NCBI GenBank assembly: GCA_937128575.1
Contig: CAKZMN010000103.1
Coordinates: 1 to 7,401 of the forward strand
DNA length: 7,401 bases
Direction of reading: 5' to 3'
Origin: an uncultured Alphaproteobacteria bacterium
GTDB taxonomy: Bacteria; Pseudomonadota; Alphaproteobacteria; Micavibrionales; Micavibrionaceae
The notes under the pieces were generated by a model. It saw only the letters and a list, made by a program, of their open reading frames with translations. It was not told where the DNA came from and ran no database searches. The translations under genes and the position numbers were made by a program. Of this stretch, positions 1 through 5,261 are shown piece after piece (the first letter of the stretch is position 1; the number at the start of each line of letters is the position of its first letter).

Positions 1-737
1 TAATTGCCTTCATAAGGAATGCCGCGACCATGAGCCACTTCAAGAATCCAGCCCGTTACATTATCAAGGAAGTAGCGATCATGCGTTACCATCACCACTG
101 TACCTGTATAGTCTGCTAAGAAACGCTGAAGCCACGCTACACTTTCTGCGTCCAAATGGTTTGTTGGTTCATCGAGCAGAAGCATGTCTGGTTTTTCGAG
201 CAAAAGCTTACATAGGGCAACGCGGCGTCTTTCGCCGCCAGATAAATTTTCGATTGATGAATCGCCCGGTGGACAGCGCAATGCATCCATGGCGATTTGG
301 ATTGTACGTTCCAATTCCCATCCATCAACGGCGTCGATTTTATCTTGTAGGTCGCTCATCTCTTCGCCGAGCTTTTCATAGTCGGCGTCTGGCTCGCCCA
401 TTGCCGCGGCAACGGCGTTATAGCGATCAATCATATCTTTGGTTTCAGACAGGCCTTCCATCACGTTTTCTTGAACAGTTTTGGCAGGGTTTAATTGTGG
501 TTCTTGCTCTAGGTACCCAATACGTACACCCTCTGCGGCCCAAGCTTCGCCTGTGAATTCTTTATCTACGCCAGCCATGATTTTGAGCAAAGTTGATTTA
601 CCAGCGCCGTTTGGGCCAAGCACACCAATTTTTGCACCGGGCATAAAGGATAGAGTGATGTTCTCTAAAACTTTTTTACCGTTACCATAGGCCTTGGTTA
701 GGCCATTCATTACATATACATATTGATACGATGCCAT
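1..737 (-). CDS. ettA: Energy-dependent translational throttle protein EttA (ABC-F ATPase), N-terminal part
   Basis: EttA is a ribosome-bound ABC-F ATPase that acts at the E site and gates entry into elongation according to the ATP/ADP ratio. The visible 245 residues cover the first ABC domain. They show Walker [10 protein letters not shown] (about 41-49), the stretch [10 protein letters not shown] (75-84), signature [11 protein letters not shown] (165-175), Walker B with [11 protein letters not shown] (186-196) and the H-loop in [12 protein letters not shown] (215-226). The arm-type insertion between Walker A and the signature is typical of EttA, and no transmembrane segments are present, so this is not a transporter. 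The ATG at 735-737 is preceded by AGGAG at 750-754. The gene runs off the left edge; a full EttA is about 550-560 residues, so over half is missing. Identity is very sure from the near-continuous match to E. coli EttA, including [12 protein letters not shown]. Confidence 0.97.
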   Translation of the reverse strand, partial: MASYQYVYVMNGLTKAYGNGKKVLENITLSFMPGAKIGVLGPNGAGKSTLLKIMAGVDKEFTGEAWAAEGVRIGYLEQEPQLNPAKTVQENVMEGLSETKDMIDRYNAVAAAMGEPDADYEKLGEEMSDLQDKIDAVDGWELERTIQIAMDALRCPPGDSSIENLSGGERRRVALCKLLLEKPDMLLLDEPTNHLDAESVAWLQRFLADYTGTVVMVTHDRYFLDNVTGWILEVAHGRGIPYEGN

Positions 738-772
738 TGTGCTTACGCGCTCCTATTAAATCTTGAGGAGCT

Positions 773-799
773 TGTATAGCATAGGTTTTCAGGTTTCAA
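773..799 (-). promoter_or_regulatory. Predicted sigma70 promoter of ettA (extended -10)
   Basis: Read on the minus strand there is TTGAAA (794-799), a 15-bp spacer, then TATACA (773-778) preceded by TGC, giving an extended -10 of the TGnTATAAT type. The short spacer is compensated by the TG. An alternative -35, TTTTGA, lies two bases further upstream with a 17-bp spacer. Transcription would start near 766, leaving a short leader that contains the AGGAG ribosome binding site of ettA. Prediction by eye only. Confidence 0.4.
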
Positions 800-819
800 A
801 AGGGTGTTTGTGCCCCTTT
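799..819 (-). terminator. Weak hairpin at the 3' end of the nitroreductase gene
   Basis: The arms AAAGGG (799-804) and CCCTTT (814-819) form a 6-bp stem with a 9-nt loop. It overlaps the nitroreductase stop codon at 818-820. On the minus strand the stem is followed only by TG rather than a T-run, so termination would be inefficient. Some read-through into ettA is possible. It may also be a chance inverted repeat. Confidence 0.25.
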
Positions 820-1420
820 AAAAACGATCGGTAATGAAGACTTCGTCGTTATCAATGTAGCTGCCTTTTGGGCGTGCCGGCTGGACGCCCTTGCCGACGA
901 CAACTATCATGCAAACCACGTGGTCATCCGGCAAGTTGATTAATTTACCAACGGCGTCACTGTCAAAGCCAATCATGGGGCAGCTATCATAGCCCATGGC
1001 GGTTGCGGAGAGCATGAGGGTTTGTGATGCAATGCCCGCGGAGCGCATGGCTTCATCGCGTTGTTGCCATTCAAGATCGCGGTAAAAGTCCTTGATCATT
1101 GGTACGTATGTGTCGCTTATTTCCTTGGGGTAGTTCACCATATAACGCGCGGGATCTTTGTTCCACGCCATTAGATCTGCGGTAATGACATATAATAAAG
1201 ATGCGTCAGTGATTTGTGCCTGATTCCAGGCCAGTTCACGAATTTCCTCGCGCAAGGCTTTGTCTTTCACATTGACGAAACGCCAATTCTGAAGATTAAA
1301 CGAGGTTGGTGATTGACGAAGCAAATCCATCAATTCTTTTTCTTGTTCCTCTGGGATCGCGAAATCTGGGTCGTAATGCTTTACGGCGCGGCGCGTTCTT
1401 ATTGCTTCGAAGGTGTCCAT
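818..1420 (-). CDS. FMN-dependent nitroreductase family protein
   Basis: This 200-aa protein has the usual length and layout of the small NAD(P)H:FMN nitroreductase fold, typically a cytoplasmic homodimer reducing quinones, nitro compounds or other electrophiles. Visible FMN-site elements are the N-terminal RTRRAVKHYD (8-17), the SPTSFNLQNWRFV segment (37-49) that contacts the flavin phosphate and isoalloxazine, the GIASQTLMLSATAMGYDSCPMIGFD region (129-153) and a C-terminal GKGVQPARPKG (176-186). The ATG at 1418-1420 has GAGG about 8 nt upstream (1429-1432). The gene is divergent from a NemR-like repressor gene with a shared spacer carrying an operator-like palindrome. This suggests that it is the regulated target, like nemA in E. 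coli. Subfamily and substrate cannot be read from the sequence; family assignment is sure. Confidence 0.95.
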   Translation of the reverse strand: MDTFEAIRTRRAVKHYDPDFAIPEEQEKELMDLLRQSPTSFNLQNWRFVNVKDKALREEIRELAWNQAQITDASLLYVITADLMAWNKDPARYMVNYPKEISDTYVPMIKDFYRDLEWQQRDEAMRSAGIASQTLMLSATAMGYDSCPMIGFDSDAVGKLINLPDDHVVCMIVVVGKGVQPARPKGSYIDNDEVFITDRF

Positions 1421-1521
1421 GTTTGTTGCCTCGGCTGTTTATTTTTTAATACAGCAGATAGTTAGATAAGTTGGAGGAATAATCAAGTGTGCAAAATTTT
1501 GAAGCAAAAAACAAAAAGTAC

Positions 1522-1550
1522 TTTTCATGCGACCAACTGGTCGGTAGAGT
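1522..1550 (+). promoter_or_regulatory. Predicted promoter of the TetR-family gene, with the operator in its spacer
   Basis: TTTTCA (1522-1527) and TAGAGT (1545-1550) each match the sigma70 consensus at 4 of 6 positions and are exactly 17 bp apart. The spacer (1528-1544) is almost entirely filled by the palindrome at 1530-1543. A repressor bound there would occlude RNA polymerase, which is the classic autoregulation layout of TetR-family genes. Transcription would begin near 1557, followed by a GAGGA ribosome binding site at 1579-1583. The hexamers alone are modest; the coincidence with the palindrome raises the likelihood. Confidence 0.45.
1530..1543. promoter_or_regulatory. Operator-like palindrome between nitroreductase and TetR-family genes
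   Basis: CGACCAACTGGTCG has 6-bp inverted arms, CGACCA and TGGTCG, around a 2-bp centre. It contains GACC-N4-GGTC, which from memory is the core of the E. coli NemR box (TAGACCNNNNGGTCTA). It lies in the divergent spacer 1421-1589, about 110 bp from the nitroreductase start and 46 bp from the regulator start. It is the most probable binding site of the regulator encoded at 1590-2174 and could control both directions. The rest of that spacer is AT-rich, and I see no convincing minus-strand promoter hexamers in it. Confidence 0.6.
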
Positions 1551-1589
1551 TAAGGGGTGTTTTTAAAAAATACTTTGTGAGGAATAGAT

Positions 1590-2174
1590 ATGGCCAAGAA
1601 TACCCAATTAAAAATTATTGAAAAAGCAGAAAAATTGTTGTGGCATAAGGGGTATGAAGGCACGTCGTTGAATGATGTGGTTGGTAAAGCTGGCGTGAGT
1701 AAGGGGGCGTTTTTTCATTACTACCCGAATAAACAGGCGATTTCTCAGGACGTTATTAATAAATATACCCGCGAACAATTGGTTGTACCACTTGAAAAAC
1801 ATTTGGGCGCCGCGACAAGTGTGAAGAATGGATTGTTTAATTGGGTGAGTGAGTTTTTTGAGACCTTCAAAGGGCAAAACTTCAAAGGTGGGTGCCTGCT
1901 GGGTAATATGGCGCTTGAGATGTCTGATCAAAATGAAGCTGCGCGCGAGACGATTAAGCAGCATTTTCTTGATTTAGAAAACATCATTGTGTCGCATTTA
2001 AAGCCTCTGATGGATGACGGCATGCTGGTCATGGAGCCGCGTCAGATAGCGCGTTTATTGATTGCTGCGCTTCAGGGGGTGATTATGATGAGTAAGGTTC
2101 ACAAAGATAATAACCGCGCCAGCCGCGAATTTCAGTCCATTGCACAATTTATCGAGTATGCGATTAAGGATTAG
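1590..2174 (+). CDS. TetR/AcrR-family transcriptional repressor, NemR-like
   Basis: This 194-aa protein has the standard TetR length. The N-terminal HTH domain (about 7-53) shows LKIIEKAEKLLWHKGYEGTS, then the recognition region VVGKAGVSKGAFFHYYPNKQA. The ligand-binding domain has GCLLGNMALEMSDQNEAAR (101-119), which aligns with GCLTVKLSAEVCDLSEDMR of E. coli NemR. Cys102 therefore sits at the position of NemR Cys106, the redox- and electrophile-sensing cysteine (known for NemR, inferred here). The ATG at 1590 has GAGGA six bases upstream. It is divergent from a nitroreductase gene and has an operator-like palindrome within its own promoter, so autorepression and repression of the reductase are likely. 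Its stop overlaps the stop of the next, convergent gene by four bases. Family is sure; the NemR-type function is probable. Confidence 0.95.
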   Translation: MAKNTQLKIIEKAEKLLWHKGYEGTSLNDVVGKAGVSKGAFFHYYPNKQAISQDVINKYTREQLVVPLEKHLGAATSVKNGLFNWVSEFFETFKGQNFKGGCLLGNMALEMSDQNEAARETIKQHFLDLENIIVSHLKPLMDDGMLVMEPRQIARLLIAALQGVIMMSKVHKDNNRASREFQSIAQFIEYAIKD

Positions 2175-2629
2175 GCCGAATCAAAGTTATATGTACGCGT
2201 TGCGTTCATTGTGTCTGTACCCTCGGTTATCCATATGAAGTTAGAACTTAGGGCTTTTACTCTGCATTTTTTGTTGGAACGAAGGTCAGCTTTTTTTGCC
2301 CAGATGTTCATGAGTTTGAAAATACGATTTTCGCTCATATCTTCGGGCAGTTTTAGATCTTGTTTTATCCATGAATCTTCGCCATGTGCTTTTCCTGCTT
2401 TTTTAAAGCAGCGCGATAACGCCCATCCTTTATCTATGTGGCGTGCGAATAGCAGGCAGCCCTTAGGATCTTTGGTGTTTTCTGGTGGCGCGGGGAATTC
2501 AATTTGACCAGGTAATGTTTTAACGAGGCCGCCGCGATTATAGACAGGCGTCACCAAATCAAGGTGATCATCCTTGGTTTTGGTCTTCGCGGTGTAAGTG
2601 TAGCGCTTGTGGTGCTTTGCGTTGGTCAT
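2171..2629 (-). CDS. Uncharacterised 152-aa protein
   Basis: I do not recognise the family. The protein is soluble-looking, with no signal peptide or membrane segment. It has a Lys/Thr/His-rich N-terminus (1-25), a proline-rich stretch GQIEFPAPPENTKDPKG (41-57), three cysteines (58, 74, 122) and several aromatic residues in the C-terminal half (WIKQDL, LMNIWAKKADL, NFIWITEG). The frame could be opened upstream at a TTG (2684-2686) or an ATG (2660-2662). Those codons lie inside the -35 and -10 boxes of a good promoter, so the ATG at 2627-2629 is preferred; its ribosome binding site is weak (GAG about 7 nt upstream). It ends tail-to-tail with the TetR-family gene, overlapping by four bases. The strong promoter and intact 152-codon frame argue for a real gene, but function is unknown. 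Confidence 0.75.
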   Translation of the reverse strand: MTNAKHHKRYTYTAKTKTKDDHLDLVTPVYNRGGLVKTLPGQIEFPAPPENTKDPKGCLLFARHIDKGWALSRCFKKAGKAHGEDSWIKQDLKLPEDMSENRIFKLMNIWAKKADLRSNKKCRVKALSSNFIWITEGTDTMNATRTYNFDSA

Positions 2630-2657
2630 TTTATACTCAGTGTTTGTTGTGGCGTGG

Positions 2658-2686
2658 AGCATAGTATTTTTATTTTCATAAGTCAA
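2658..2686 (-). promoter_or_regulatory. Strong predicted sigma70 promoter of the 152-aa gene
   Basis: On the minus strand TTGACT (2681-2686) and TATGCT (2658-2663) are separated by exactly 17 bp of AT-rich sequence. The -35 matches the consensus at 5 of 6 positions and the -10 at 4 of 6. Transcription would begin near 2651, giving a leader of about 20 nt before the ATG at 2627-2629. This is the best-looking promoter in the window, and it excludes translation starts at 2660-2662 or 2684-2686. Confidence 0.6.
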
Positions 2687-2695
2687 TTTTTAGTT

Positions 2696-2725
2696 TTGTT
2701 TGTGCCAGGCTAATTTTTTTATGCT
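2696..2725 (+). promoter_or_regulatory. Possible promoter of tag
   Basis: TTGTTT (2696-2701) and TATGCT (2720-2725) lie 18 bp apart, back-to-back with the minus-strand promoter at 2658-2686, which has the same -10 hexamer. Transcription would start near 2732, only a few bases before the preferred tag start at 2736. The mRNA would be leaderless or nearly so. The -35 is poor, so this is tentative. Confidence 0.3.
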
Positions 2726-2735
2726 AGAAAACCGT

Positions 2736-3359
2736 ATGAATGATGGATTGATACAAAGTGAAGATGGGCGTTTGCGGTGTTGGTGGCATGGCAATGACGC
2801 GGAATATTTACGTTATCATGATGAGGAGTGGGGGCGCCCTGTATCTGATGATGTACGTCTTTTTGAAAAATGCTGTTTAGAAGGATTCCAAGCGGGCTTG
2901 AGCTGGCTTACGATTTTGCGCAAACGTGAGAATTTTAGACGCGCCTTTGTGGGCTTTGATTTTGAAAAGGTTGCGCTCTTTACGCAAGGTGATGTTGAGC
3001 GATTGCTTGGGGATGCGGGTATTATCCGCCACCGCGGTAAAATTGAAGCCACAATTAATAATGCTACGCGCGCGATTGAAGTGATTGAGGAATGTGGTTC
3101 TTTGGCCGCCTATTTCTGGCGTTTTGAACCTGCGTCGCGCGCGTTTGTTGCATCTAAAGAAAATATTCCTGCTGTGACCGATTCATCGAAAGCGCTGTCT
3201 AAAGACTTAAAGCAGCGCGGGTTTAAATTTGTGGGGCCGACCACCATGTATGCCCTGATGCAGGCGATGGGCATGGTTAATGATCATTTGATTGGTTGCT
3301 GCGTTCATTCAGAGATTGAGCAATTACGGGCGGATTTTATTCGTCCGCAATGTCGTTAG
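2736..3359 (+). CDS. tag: DNA-3-methyladenine glycosylase I (Tag)
   Basis: Tag excises 3-methyladenine from alkylated DNA as the first step of base excision repair in the cytoplasm. The 207-aa product aligns along its length with E. coli Tag (187 aa). Zinc-snap ligands are present as Cys15 (RLRCWW), His28 (YHDEEWG), and His184 and Cys188 (VNDHLIGC). CLEGFQAGLSWLTIL (47-61) contains the base-pocket Glu49 and Trp57, GDAGIIRHRGKI (92-103) is the helix-hairpin-helix region, and LSKDLKQRGFKFVG is conserved. In-frame alternative starts are ATG 2721 (212 aa) and TTG 2700 (219 aa). ATG 2736 is preferred because MNDGLIQSEDGRLRCWW resembles the usual short lead-in of this family and a possible -10 box covers ATG 2721. 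No clear ribosome binding site is visible for any start. The gene is monocistronic, followed by a hairpin shared with the converging gene. Confidence 0.95.
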   Translation: MNDGLIQSEDGRLRCWWHGNDAEYLRYHDEEWGRPVSDDVRLFEKCCLEGFQAGLSWLTILRKRENFRRAFVGFDFEKVALFTQGDVERLLGDAGIIRHRGKIEATINNATRAIEVIEECGSLAAYFWRFEPASRAFVASKENIPAVTDSSKALSKDLKQRGFKFVGPTTMYALMQAMGMVNDHLIGCCVHSEIEQLRADFIRPQCR

Positions 3360-3364
3360 GGTAT

Positions 3365-3400
3365 AAAAAAGGCCGCATCTTTATATAAAAATACGGCCTT
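3365..3400 (-). terminator. Intrinsic terminator of the DUF1508 gene, possibly bidirectional
   Basis: Arms AAGGCCG (3369-3375) and CGGCCTT (3394-3400) form a perfect 7-bp GC-rich stem, and further A-T pairing in the loop extends it past a mismatch. On the minus strand the stem runs straight into TTTTTT (3370-3365), the canonical layout for terminating the gene at 3429-3623. On the plus strand it lies just after the tag stop but is followed by TTAATTCTT rather than a clean T-run, so it may end tag transcripts less efficiently. Confidence 0.75.
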
Positions 3401-3428
3401 AATTCTTAAAATTTTAAAGCAGCGCTAA

Positions 3429-3623
3429 TTAAGCGGCGGCTGCAGTTTGATCGTCAACGCCTGCTGCTGGTGCGTTTTCTTTAACGGACTCGATACCGTT
3501 TTCGCAAGCGGCTTTGGTTGTATACATCTCAGATGATGCGATAACTTGACCATTTTTTGCAGTTAGGTTGAAGTAAAACTGACCATTTTTCGCTGTCTTA
3601 ACGATAAAAGCAGGATGTGCCAT
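3429..3623 (-). CDS. DUF1508 / YegP-like small protein (UPF0339 family)
   Basis: This 64-aa protein contains one DUF1508 unit. It shows AFIVKTAKNGQFYFNLTAKNGQVIASSE (5-32), then YTTKAACENGIESVKENAP (34-52), the typical beta-strand then alpha-helix pattern with the family's Y-x-(S/T)K..CxxGIxSV motif. Family members such as YegP often carry two units, so this is the single-unit form. A short alanine-rich tail (DDQTAAAA) follows. The ATG at 3621-3623 is preceded by a strong GAGGAG ribosome binding site, suggesting high expression. The biochemical role of the family is not established; a stress link is sometimes proposed. Own promoter and terminator are visible, so it is probably monocistronic. 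Confidence 0.92.
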   Translation of the reverse strand: MAHPAFIVKTAKNGQFYFNLTAKNGQVIASSEMYTTKAACENGIESVKENAPAAGVDDQTAAAA

Positions 3624-3656
3624 ATTGTAATCTCCTCAAGTTTTAAAAGTTGTTTT

Positions 3657-3685
3657 ATAAAAAATATACCAATTAGATGTGCCAA
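3657..3685 (-). promoter_or_regulatory. Predicted promoter of the DUF1508 gene
   Basis: Read on the minus strand, TTGGCA (3680-3685) and TTTTAT (3657-3662) are 17 bp apart, matching the consensus at 5 of 6 and 4 of 6 positions. Transcription would start near 3650, giving a leader of about 27 nt with the GAGGAG site. Confidence 0.4.
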
Positions 3686-3744
3686 AGTGGCGGCGATGAG
3701 TCAATATAGATCAGCGAATATAGTTCTTATCTGCTTTTAAGAGT

Positions 3745-3774
3745 TTGTTTTTTAATTTTTTTAGGTGTTAAAAT
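3745..3774 (+). promoter_or_regulatory. Possible promoter of the two-gene Ter operon
   Basis: TTGTTT (3745-3750) and TAAAAT (3769-3774, 5 of 6 matches) lie 18 bp apart in a very T-rich stretch. Transcription would begin at about 3781, the A of the first ATG, giving a leaderless transcript. An AGGTG at 3763-3767 is rather far (13 nt) to act as a ribosome binding site. A second TAAAAT overlaps at 3774-3779, so the exact -10 is uncertain. Confidence 0.3.
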
Positions 3775-3780
3775 AAAATC

Positions 3781-4524
3781 ATGACTATAAAAGATAAATC
3801 CTCCCAAAATGCCCTTTTAGATGCCACTCGTAGTCGTGCAGACTTTTCTGGCCACGGTAACGCGCTGGGCGCGGCGGGTTTTCGAGAAATTAGTTTTAAT
3901 CCAGACAATAGCGAATTTCTGAAGGAGCCAGGGCAAAATATTTCGATTAGCCCAGGGCCAGAAGGGTTTGAGTCCATTTTGATTGGCGTTGAATGGGACA
4001 ATGTTGCGGCGGAAAAGGCTGGGTTTTTTGGTAAGCTTTTGAAAAAAGCAACGCGCAAAGGTGTCGATCTTGATCTTGGCTGTCTTTATGAGCTGGAAAA
4101 TGGCGAGCGCGGCTCTATTCAGGCGTTTGGCGAAAAATTTGGTCAATTTGATGGTGCGCCTTATATTGCGCTGTCTGGCGATGAGCGCACTGGAGACGCG
4201 GAAGGCATGGATGAGAGCATTCGGGTCAATGGTCAGTATTGGTCGAAAATTAAACGAATGCTGATTTATATTTATATTTATGAAGGCGCGCCAAATTGGA
4301 AAGAGATTAATCCGCATTTGATTATCGATGTGCCGGGTGAAAATGATTTGGTTGTGACGCTGGGGGCGCATGATGATAGTTTAGCGCTGTGCGCGGTTGG
4401 CGGCCTAGAGCATGTGCGCGGCGGTATTAGACTAACTAACTACACAGAGTATTTCCCCGGTCATCCAGAAATGGATCGCGCTTTTGGTTACGGCTTAGAT
4501 TGGGACGATGGGTATAAAACATAA
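3781..4524 (+). CDS. terA: TerA-like protein with a TerD-type domain (Ter stress-response family)
   Basis: This 247-aa protein resembles the C-terminal portion of TerA from tellurite-resistance operons. Visible landmarks are the strand motif ILIGVEWD (66-73), GVDLDLGCLYELENGERGSIQAFG (94-117), the PYIALSGDERTG metal-binding-type loop (127-138), a second acidic loop EGMDESIRVN, KRMLIYIYIYEG and PNWKEI, and the TerA hallmark YFPGHPEMDRAFGYGLDWDDG (224-244). The family is cytoplasmic and linked to tellurite, phage and colicin phenotypes; the molecular activity is not settled. The N-terminal 50 residues match no domain I know. Plasmid TerA is, from memory, considerably longer, so this is a compact form. 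No good ribosome binding site precedes the ATG. A 54-bp spacer leads to a TerD paralogue, so the two form an operon. Confidence 0.92.
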   Translation: MTIKDKSSQNALLDATRSRADFSGHGNALGAAGFREISFNPDNSEFLKEPGQNISISPGPEGFESILIGVEWDNVAAEKAGFFGKLLKKATRKGVDLDLGCLYELENGERGSIQAFGEKFGQFDGAPYIALSGDERTGDAEGMDESIRVNGQYWSKIKRMLIYIYIYEGAPNWKEINPHLIIDVPGENDLVVTLGAHDDSLALCAVGGLEHVRGGIRLTNYTEYFPGHPEMDRAFGYGLDWDDGYKT

Positions 4525-4535
4525 GAACGTCTTTG

Positions 4536-4550
4536 GCTCAATGTTTGAGC
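4536..4550. repeat. Short perfect inverted repeat in the terA-terD spacer
   Basis: GCTCAA (4536-4541) and TTGAGC (4545-4550) form a 6-bp stem with a 3-nt TGT loop, 12 nt after the stop of the first gene. There is no T-run after it, so it is not a typical terminator. It could be an mRNA-stability element setting the ratio of the two products, an operator, or chance. Confidence 0.4.
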
Positions 4551-4562
4551 GATATTAAATTT

Positions 4563-4568
4563 AAGGAG
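4563..4568 (+). promoter_or_regulatory. Ribosome binding site of the TerD-like gene
   Basis: AAGGAG ends 10 nt before the ATG at 4579. It is a consensus Shine-Dalgarno, in contrast to the upstream gene of the same operon, which lacks one. This fixes the start and suggests more efficient translation of the second gene. Confidence 0.7.
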
Positions 4569-4578
4569 TTTTACGAGC

Positions 4579-5220
4579 ATGGCTGACGATATTTTCGACA
4601 CCCGATTTAAAGAGAAAAAAATCGAGCTGGATGATAATCGCGCAAAGATTGGCGATGATATTAATCTGACGGCTAAAGATCCTACGATTAAAAGAGTGTT
4701 GATTGGTGCGGGTTGGGATTTAAATGCGTTTGACGCGGATGCGCTGGATTTAGATTTAAGCGTGATCATGATCAATAAAGAAAACACGACTGGAGCCGAT
4801 GATGATTTCATTTTCTACAATAATATGGACGCCTATGAGAGCGCTATAAAGCATAACGGTGATAGCCGCACAGGAGCGGGGGATGGTGATGATGAGTCCA
4901 TTACGATTGATTTGCAGGGCGTGCCGTTTGACGTTGTGAAATTTTTGTTCGTTATCTCAATTTATAAAGGCGAAGAAAAAGCGCAAAATATGGAGATGGT
5001 GCGTAATGCCTATATCCGCGTTGTAAATGCAGAAAATGGTCATGAATTTATTCGTTATGAATTGGATGATGATTTAAAAGACAAAACCGAAACAGCCATG
5101 ATTGCAGCGTCCCTTAATCGTGAAGGACCAAAATGGCATTTTACGCCGCTGGGGGAGTTTGTTGAAGGTGGTTTGGGCGCTGTCGCGGGGCGTTATGGGT
5201 TAGTGATTGCGCAGCAGTAG
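4579..5220 (+). CDS. TerD-family protein (calcium-binding stress protein)
   Basis: This 213-aa single-domain protein fits the usual TerD/TerE/TerZ length of about 190-210. The order of motifs is typical: RVLIGAGWD (39-47), ALDLDLSVIMIN (55-66) with the DxD metal pair, DDFIFYNN (75-82), and HNGDSRTGAGDGDDESITIDL (92-112), the second acidic loop that with the first binds Ca2+ in known family structures. Then come VPFDVVKFLFVISIYKG (115-131), NAYIRVVNAENG, a DDDLKDKTETAMIAASLNREGPKWHF segment and the C-terminal AGRYGLVIAQQ. The acidic ligands look intact. The specific paralogue (TerD, TerE, TerX, TerZ) cannot be decided. It is co-transcribed with the TerA-like gene, starts with a consensus ribosome binding site, and converges on the next gene with only 14 bp between stops. 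Confidence 0.95.
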   Translation: MADDIFDTRFKEKKIELDDNRAKIGDDINLTAKDPTIKRVLIGAGWDLNAFDADALDLDLSVIMINKENTTGADDDFIFYNNMDAYESAIKHNGDSRTGAGDGDDESITIDLQGVPFDVVKFLFVISIYKGEEKAQNMEMVRNAYIRVVNAENGHEFIRYELDDDLKDKTETAMIAASLNREGPKWHFTPLGEFVEGGLGAVAGRYGLVIAQQ

Positions 5221-5261
5221 GCGCGCATTTAAACTTATTTTTTCATACCCAAGAGCGCGCC
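5220..5261. repeat. GC-only inverted repeat with a long loop between convergent genes
   Basis: GGCGCGC (5220-5226) and GCGCGCC (5255-5261) are perfect 7-bp inverted arms around a 28-nt AT-rich loop that contains a T-run. The first arm begins at the last base of the TerD-like stop codon; the second lies in the last codons of the convergent gene. A long-loop hairpin could help terminate both genes, but the loop is longer than usual and GCGC is common in this genome. Confidence 0.25.

Noticed and set aside
161..690. Open frames on the plus strand across the ettA region.
   Set aside because: They are antisense shadows of the ettA coding sequence, have no family resemblance, and the minus frame has unambiguous ABC-F motifs.
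2627..2680. A 17-codon leader-peptide-like frame (MKIKILCSTPQQTLSIK) whose stop overlaps the 152-aa gene's ATG as ATGA.
   Set aside because: Its start lies upstream of the predicted -10 box, so it would not be transcribed from the only good promoter, and it has no ribosome binding site.
3817..4371. A 184-codon minus-strand frame antisense to the terA-like gene.
   Set aside because: The plus-strand frame has clear TerA/TerD motifs, and the antisense product shows no recognisable domain or ribosome binding site.
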